Assembly (NCBI GenBank): GCA_947463725.1
Contig: CANHRM010000002.1
Coordinates: 1 to 64,000, forward strand
Direction: 5' to 3'
Length of the DNA: 64,000 nt
Source of the DNA: Actinomycetota bacterium
GTDB lineage: Bacteria > Actinomycetota > Actinomycetes > Nanopelagicales > Nanopelagicaceae
This document shows positions 58,494 through 64,000 of the stretch, piece after piece. The translations under genes were made by a program, and so were the position numbers. The number at the start of each line of letters is the position of its first letter. Position 1 is the first letter of the stretch. The notes under the pieces are model-generated. The model ran no database searches and was not told the DNA's origin. It saw only the letters and a program-made list of their open reading frames with translations.

Positions 58494-60371
58494 TTAATCG
58501 AGTGAGTAAGGATTAACTCGATAAGCCAGCAGCGATTTCTTGGAGATGGCTCGCCGTTTATTGATCTCGCGTAACAAGGAAACTAGTTCTAACTGTTCAG
58601 CCGGATCAACTAGGAGTGTGATCTTTGCACCGTCACTGGGACTCGAGATAGGACCATAAACGCGGAGAGATTTTGGAGCACGGCTTTCATTCTTTGCGCT
58701 ATCTAACGCACTCTTAAGCCGTGATAGTTCGGCTAAATCCCCCATAACTAGAACTGCACTTGAAAACGGTGGTAGTTCTAGCAAAATTCGCTGCTCTATC
58801 TCACGTTTCGTTATTGTCGCTGGATTCCAAGTAGATAGCGCACTAGTAATAGGAGTTCCATCATCGAAGACCAAGGCGATAGCGCCAGATTGACTAACTA
58901 AGGCGCTCGCTGCGAAGAAATTTGAATATGCTCGCTCTACGCCATTTGACGCACTAGAACTTAAGAATCGATCAACTTGCAGAATAATTACTGCGGAATA
59001 ACCACCATCGGCTATCGGTTCAACACCCGGCGTGGAAATCACTAACGCCGGATCACTGCTCACAGAATCACGTGGATCATTGACTGTGGATTGAATTACT
59101 GACTGATTTGGAAATGATCTGCCAATTTCTTCGGCAAATCTTTCGATTCCACGACTAGCTAAGAAAACTCTATTTTCGCCGCACCATCCGCACTTCCAGT
59201 TCTGATAAGTCTTGCTACATATAACACAGATCGGAGCGCTCTTGGCACTGATTTTACTAAGCTTTCCACCACATTCACACATTGCAACATTGCGACACTT
59301 AGAACAACTAATCGCTGTCGCATAACCCTTGGCTGGCACTAGGAAAAGAACTGGCCCGGTCAAAATTGATTTACGTATTTGCTGATAAATTTTGGTCGGA
59401 ATCAATTCGCCGTTACTACTTGATTGGGCTGTGACCGACATCTTTACTCGTTCGGCCTGATAGCCAATCTCCTTTGCCTCAATATCTATGCCTACGTCCA
59501 GGCTCGGCACATAACCAGTTAGATGGAAATTGAGATGAGAAAGTTTTGCACGTATCCAAGCGACTTCGCGAGCATTCCAGTACGGTGCTCGACGCTCATA
59601 ATAATGTTCACTATTTTCTTGATGTAAGTAAATTTCAGTCAGATTCGGGATCGGGGCAAATATGGCGCCTCGCATGCCGATTATTATGTTCGCATTTCCT
59701 AACGAAACTTCGAGGAAGTTTCGATAACGATCAGCACGTGGCAAGTTCGAATCCAGAGACTTATAGGCAATTCCAGCTGCATTTAGACCATCAGACAAGC
59801 GACATAGATCTCGTGCGGTCGGAACAATAACTAATTTAGTACCATTTACTTTGCTTGCCATTACGAGCGAAACTAGCACCGAAACTGGATCTGATTTTGG
59901 TGGTAATAAATGAAAAAGAGCGATTGACTTCGACACATTGGCAACTGGTTTAACTGATGACGTTAGGCCTTTCTCCGAACTTGCAACTCGTGGCGGGATA
60001 GCGCTACGAATCACGTCGTATGGCGAACCACCCCAAAAATTTGAAGTAAGCGAAATCAATTCAAGCGTTTCGTTACTGGCGACTGGGAACTCCCCCAGTA
60101 ATTTGTAGATTGACTTTAATTCCCTTGACTCTGAAGACAATGATGTGCGGGCAATAACGATTCCTTCAAGATGTTTATCTTTAAATGGAACTTGAACCCG
60201 TGATCCGATTTGAATTTGAGTGCTGAGTTTCTCGGGTATTAGGTATGAAAATGGCTCGGCTAAAGTTGAGATTCCCGAATCTACCCAAACTGATGCAACA
60301 GGTAAGTGATTAGCCGCTGGTCCCGATGGTTGCGGAGCACGTTGAATCTTGAGTTTTAACGGGCGCAGCAT
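58494..60371 (-). CDS. priA: PriA-like primosomal protein N', helicase motifs degenerate
   Basis: N-terminal 3'BD (VASVWVDSGISTLAEPFSYLIPEKL...GSRVQVPFKDKHLEGIV), Zn-binding Cys clusters; no GKT Walker A or DExH seen. Confidence 0.88.
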   Translation of the reverse strand: MLRPLKLKIQRAPQPSGPAANHLPVASVWVDSGISTLAEPFSYLIPEKLSTQIQIGSRVQVPFKDKHLEGIVIARTSLSSESRELKSIYKLLGEFPVASNETLELISLTSNFWGGSPYDVIRSAIPPRVASSEKGLTSSVKPVANVSKSIALFHLLPPKSDPVSVLVSLVMASKVNGTKLVIVPTARDLCRLSDGLNAAGIAYKSLDSNLPRADRYRNFLEVSLGNANIIIGMRGAIFAPIPNLTEIYLHQENSEHYYERRAPYWNAREVAWIRAKLSHLNFHLTGYVPSLDVGIDIEAKEIGYQAERVKMSVTAQSSSNGELIPTKIYQQIRKSILTGPVLFLVPAKGYATAISCSKCRNVAMCECGGKLSKISAKSAPICVICSKTYQNWKCGWCGENRVFLASRGIERFAEEIGRSFPNQSVIQSTVNDPRDSVSSDPALVISTPGVEPIADGGYSAVIILQVDRFLSSSASNGVERAYSNFFAASALVSQSGAIALVFDDGTPITSALSTWNPATITKREIEQRILLELPPFSSAVLVMGDLAELSRLKSALDSAKNESRAPKSLRVYGPISSPSDGAKITLLVDPAEQLELVSLLREINKRRAISKKSLLAYRVNPYSLD

Positions 60372-60377
60372 GATCGC

Positions 60378-60383
60378 AGTCTA
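60378..60383 (-). promoter_or_regulatory. -10 TAGACT, 6 nt before priA ATG (leaderless)
   Basis: TAGACT-gcgatc-ATG on minus strand. Confidence 0.55.
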
Positions 60384-60418
60384 CGAGATGAACTTTGCGC
60401 CGTACGCAGAGAGGTCGT

Positions 60419-61609
60419 TTACTTGATTGCGGCTTGAAGAGCAGCAGCGCGATCGGTCTTTTCCCAAGTGAATTCGGCTAGCTCGCGACCGAAATGTCCG
60501 TAGGCGCTGGTCAGGGAATAAATCGGACGCAAAAGATCAAGATCGCGAATGATCGCAGCTGGACGAAGATCAAATACTGACAAAACAGCATCTTGAATTT
60601 TCGAAACTGGCACTTTCTCGGTTCCAAATGTTTCAATAAAAAGACCAACCGGTTGGGCTTTACCAATTGCATATGCAACTTGAACTTCACATCTTGAGGC
60701 GAGACCCGACGCGACGATATTTTTAGCAACCCATCGCATGGCGTAGGCAGCAGATCGGTCAACTTTCGAGGGATCCTTTCCGCTGAAAGCTCCGCCGCCA
60801 TGACGAGCCATGCCACCGTAAGTATCAACGATGATCTTGCGACCGGTTAGGCCAGCATCACCCATCGGTCCACCGATTACGAAACGACCAGTTGGATTAA
60901 TCAAAGTGCGTAGATCCGATTTCGGTAAATCAATATCGGCTAGGACCGGATTAATCACTAGATCAATAATCTCTGGTGTTAACTTTTTAGCCACATCGAC
61001 ATCAGCGCTATGTTGAGAAGAAATAACAATTGTGTTCAATGCAATGGCCTTATCTCCATCATATTCAATCGTTACCTGAGTTTTTCCATCTGGGCGCAAA
61101 TACGCCAACTCGCCCGATTTACGAACTGCTGATAAGCGTTGCGCCAATTTGTGAGCCAAAGAAATCGGCAACGGCATAAGCTCTTTGGTGTCTTCGCAAG
61201 CGTAGCCAAACATCAAGCCTTGATCGCCGGCACCTTGTAGGTCCAGTGGATCAACTGAAGAATCTAATCTTTTCTCGTAAGCATCATCAACGCCTTGAGC
61301 GATGTCTTGTGACTGTTGTCCGATTGAAAGTGAAACACCGCAAGAATTTCCGTCAAAACCCTTATCTGATGAATCGTAACCAATCTCTAAAACCGTATCA
61401 CGTACGATGCTCATGACATCGGCGTAACCATTCGTAGTTACTTCGCCAGCAACATGTACTTGACCAGTAGTGATTAGCGTTTCAACCGCAACGCGCGACT
61501 TAGAATCTTGACTCAGAAGCGAATCGAGAATTGCATCAGAGATTTGATCTGCGATCTTATCTGGATGACCTTCAGTGACAGATTCAGAAGTAAATAGGCG
61601 CTTTGACAT
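60419..61609 (-). CDS. metK: S-adenosylmethionine synthase
   Basis: [52 protein letters not shown]. Confidence 0.98.
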   Translation of the reverse strand: MSKRLFTSESVTEGHPDKIADQISDAILDSLLSQDSKSRVAVETLITTGQVHVAGEVTTNGYADVMSIVRDTVLEIGYDSSDKGFDGNSCGVSLSIGQQSQDIAQGVDDAYEKRLDSSVDPLDLQGAGDQGLMFGYACEDTKELMPLPISLAHKLAQRLSAVRKSGELAYLRPDGKTQVTIEYDGDKAIALNTIVISSQHSADVDVAKKLTPEIIDLVINPVLADIDLPKSDLRTLINPTGRFVIGGPMGDAGLTGRKIIVDTYGGMARHGGGAFSGKDPSKVDRSAAYAMRWVAKNIVASGLASRCEVQVAYAIGKAQPVGLFIETFGTEKVPVSKIQDAVLSVFDLRPAAIIRDLDLLRPIYSLTSAYGHFGRELAEFTWEKTDRAAALQAAIK

Positions 61610-61613
61610 TGGG

Positions 61614-62798
61614 TTAATTTAACTTATCAATGACCAGATCGAGTAATTGGCCAGCTAGTGTCGCTTTATTACCCTTACCAACTGGTATCTCTTTACCATC
61701 TGCTGTTATAAAGACACCTTGCGTTGAATCACTACCGAATATTTCACCAGTCGAGACATCATTTAGATAGATCAGATCTAAGCCTTTTGCAATCAATTTG
61801 CGATTAGCTTCTGCAATATTCAACGAAGTTTCAGCCGCAAAACCAACAATAATTTGACGCTGCTTTCGCTGTGCAATCTGGGCCACTAAATCAGGATTCT
61901 CAACTAGCGAAATCTCACGATATGAATCCTTCTTCAATTTCTCCGCGCCGACCTGCGTAGGCCGCGCATCTGCGACAGCTGCTGCCATTACTAGTAAATC
62001 AGTATTGCTGAAATGATTATCAAGTTCGATTTCTAATTCTCTCGCACTCTCAACTCGAACAACAATCGCTCCTACGGGATCAGGCAGATTTACATTGGCA
62101 CTTAAGATTGTGACATCAGCGCCTCGGTCGAGAGCTGCTTGTGCTATCGCATAACCTTGTTTGCCAGAAGATCTATTTCCGATATATCTAACCGGGTCAA
62201 TTGGTTCACGAGTGCCACCTGCGGTCACCAAGACATGCTTTCCTAGGAAATCCTGGGTCTGTGAAATTACAGAGGTTAAATAGGAAAGAATTTCAGATGT
62301 CTCGGGCAATCTACCGATACCCGTATCACTTCCAGTAAGTCGTCCAGTAGCTGGTCGCATCACGTGAAATCCGCGTTCTTGTAGCAACGCAATGTTCGCA
62401 ACTGTTGCTGGGTTATTCCACATATTTGGATGCATCGCTGGAATCAAAACCTTAATAGCGCTACTCGCAAGAACCAGATTGGTTAATAAATCATCTGCGC
62501 GACCTATTGCAATACGGGCAATTAGATCTGCAGTCGCTGGAGAAATTAAAATTAGATCGTTCTCGGCAGCCAATTTTACGTGCCGAACTTCATCAACTGA
62601 TTCCCAAACTTGAGTCGTTACTTTTTTGCCAGAAAGTGCTTCCCAAGTGGCGCTTCCGACGAAGTTAAGTGCCGAAGGCGTTGGTACAACGGTAACGTCG
62701 TAGTTGCGTTCTTGCATACGACGCAAAAGATCGCAGGACTTATAGGCCGCAATTCCACCACCTACGCCAAGAATTACTTTGCTAATTCGTTTTGGCAT
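61614..62798 (-). CDS. coaBC: Bifunctional phosphopantothenoylcysteine decarboxylase/synthase
   Basis: [63 protein letters not shown]. Confidence 0.96.
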   Translation of the reverse strand: MPKRISKVILGVGGGIAAYKSCDLLRRMQERNYDVTVVPTPSALNFVGSATWEALSGKKVTTQVWESVDEVRHVKLAAENDLILISPATADLIARIAIGRADDLLTNLVLASSAIKVLIPAMHPNMWNNPATVANIALLQERGFHVMRPATGRLTGSDTGIGRLPETSEILSYLTSVISQTQDFLGKHVLVTAGGTREPIDPVRYIGNRSSGKQGYAIAQAALDRGADVTILSANVNLPDPVGAIVVRVESARELEIELDNHFSNTDLLVMAAAVADARPTQVGAEKLKKDSYREISLVENPDLVAQIAQRKQRQIIVGFAAETSLNIAEANRKLIAKGLDLIYLNDVSTGEIFGSDSTQGVFITADGKEIPVGKGNKATLAGQLLDLVIDKLN

Positions 62799-62825
62799 TT
62801 TTACAACCTCGCCTATTGGAAAAAA

Positions 62826-63074
62826 TTAAGCGGTTGGCTCGAGATTCTCGATAGTTAGTAAACCTTCATTGATTTCACGAAGGGCAATTGAAAGTGGCTT
62901 CTCGTGGACGTGGGTCTCAACTAGTGGACCAACATACTCAAGTAAACCTTCGCCCAGTTGTGAGTAATAGGCATTGATCTGACGGGCACGCTTTGCAGCG
63001 TATAGAACCAAGCTGTACTTAGAACCGGCCTTATCGAGAAGTTCGTCGATAGGTGGATTTGTAATGCCGTCCAT
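62826..63074 (-). CDS. rpoZ: RNA polymerase omega subunit
   Basis: [34 protein letters not shown]. Confidence 0.95.
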   Translation of the reverse strand: MDGITNPPIDELLDKAGSKYSLVLYAAKRARQINAYYSQLGEGLLEYVGPLVETHVHEKPLSIALREINEGLLTIENLEPTA

Positions 63075-63128
63075 GTGTCCTCCAGTAGCAAGCGGTAATT
63101 CAAATGATTTCTGAAAAAATGGGGTCGA

Positions 63129-63995
63129 TCAAGAGGCCAAGGATACCAGTTCAGCCAGAACCTGGGTTACCGAGTGATTAACGATGCGATGGTCGAAGTT
63201 GGGAGCGTGAGCGAGTTCCTCCTGCGCCAATTCAAGGCGATGTGCCCGTCGTTCGGCTGAGTCAGTACCACGAGCCTCAAGTCTCGTTACCAGCTCTTCC
63301 CATGATGGCGGCTCTAGAAATACCAGTATCGCTTCTGCACTGACCTTTCGCACTTGCTCGGCACCAGCAATATCGATTTCCAACAAGACATTCTTTCCTT
63401 GTACTAAAGCATCTTCTACTTGGGCTTTAGGAGTTGCATATTTGGCGCCAGCGAATTGCGCCCATTCCAGGAAGTCACCGGCGCTTTTTCGTGCTTCGAA
63501 TTCCGAATCGGTTATAAAGAAATAGTCGATACCTTCATGTTCATTGTGACGAGGAACTCGAGTTGTCGCACTTATCGAAACATAAAAATTTGATTGCTTT
63601 CGAAGTTCTTTGGCAACAGTACTTTTGCCAACTCCCCCTGGCCCTGACAGGACTAACAATTTTCCACGTTCAATTAGAGTTGGTGTAGCAAATTCAGCTA
63701 ATAGGGCTGGTAATTGTTTAGCACCTAAACCCTGTATGCGACGCGTTGGTGAAATATTTAGTCGATCCATAACCGAACGCGCTCGTACTTTTCCAACGCC
63801 AGAAATTGATTCCAAAAGTTCGAATACTCGCATTTTCGCAACTGCTTCATCGATCTTGCTCAGTTCGAATACTTGGCTCAACGAGAACTCACTACTTTTG
63901 ATCTGAGCTTTTACTTCGGCTCGTCGTTTTCGTGACGCGGCCGCCTTGGCTAGAGCACGCGCACGATCTTCAGGCGAAAGTAGCGGTGGTTGCAT
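63129..63995 (-). CDS. gmk: mIHF-guanylate kinase fusion protein
   Basis: aa ~1-107: PPLLSPEDRARALAKAAASRKRRAEVKAQIK...VFELLESISGVGKVRARSVMDRLNISPTRRIQGLGAKQLPALLAEFA (actinobacterial IHF); aa ~110-288: LLVLSGPGGVGKSTVAKEL...SATTRVPRHNEHEGIDYFFITDSEF (guanylate kinase), uninterrupted ORF. Confidence 0.93.
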   Translation of the reverse strand: MQPPLLSPEDRARALAKAAASRKRRAEVKAQIKSSEFSLSQVFELSKIDEAVAKMRVFELLESISGVGKVRARSVMDRLNISPTRRIQGLGAKQLPALLAEFATPTLIERGKLLVLSGPGGVGKSTVAKELRKQSNFYVSISATTRVPRHNEHEGIDYFFITDSEFEARKSAGDFLEWAQFAGAKYATPKAQVEDALVQGKNVLLEIDIAGAEQVRKVSAEAILVFLEPPSWEELVTRLEARGTDSAERRAHRLELAQEELAHAPNFDHRIVNHSVTQVLAELVSLAS

Positions 63996-64000
63996 GGGCT

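Noticed and set aside
61610-61613. SAM riboswitch upstream of metK or cobalamin riboswitch at metH
   Set aside because: metK has only 4 bp to coaBC; metH has a short gap with a leaderless-like TAACCT; no room for known riboswitches.

Overview
The window is about 64 kb of dense, mostly core-genome sequence from a streamlined actinobacterium. Low-to-moderate GC, very short intergenic gaps, mycothiol, mIHF, PafBC and GarA-type genes and M. tuberculosis-like synteny are compatible with the freshwater acI / Nanopelagicales type; that taxonomic placement is inference. It begins in the 3' end of a 5S rRNA gene and terminator, and ends in a gmk-rpoZ-coaBC-metK-priA-def-fmt-rsmB-rpe-hisEG block. In between are tlyA-nadK-recN-pyrG-ald-xerD, parA/scpAB/rluB/aroH/tyrA/cmk-der, gcvH-garA-ftsR-DUF151-merR-gcvP, lnt/5'-3' exonuclease/helY/DAGK/tatC/tatA/pafC/pafB/trmI, metH/mshC/SCO1664/DUF3090/phosphomutase, and one tRNA-Leu(GAG). 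I saw no CRISPR array, transposase, prophage or obvious defence island. The observations most worth a second look are: (1) an in-frame fusion of an actinobacterial IHF (mIHF) domain to guanylate kinase; (2) direct abutment of trmI and pafB where the Pup-proteasome genes sit in relatives, with PafBC retained; (3) an 8-bp inverted repeat that could sequester the gcvP Shine-Dalgarno around an inner hairpin; (4) a recurrent leaderless promoter grammar (TANNNT, exactly 6 nt, then ATG/GTG) at 13 starts; (5) the 272-bp gap before aroH-tyrA, which holds a leaderless 35-aa sORF (KWFVF motif) and serial hairpins; (6) a structured leader before an NCS2 purine permease; (7) a cmk-der fusion and an orphan ParA plus RHH-like partner. 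All family calls come from reading motifs and recalled homologues; no search was run.
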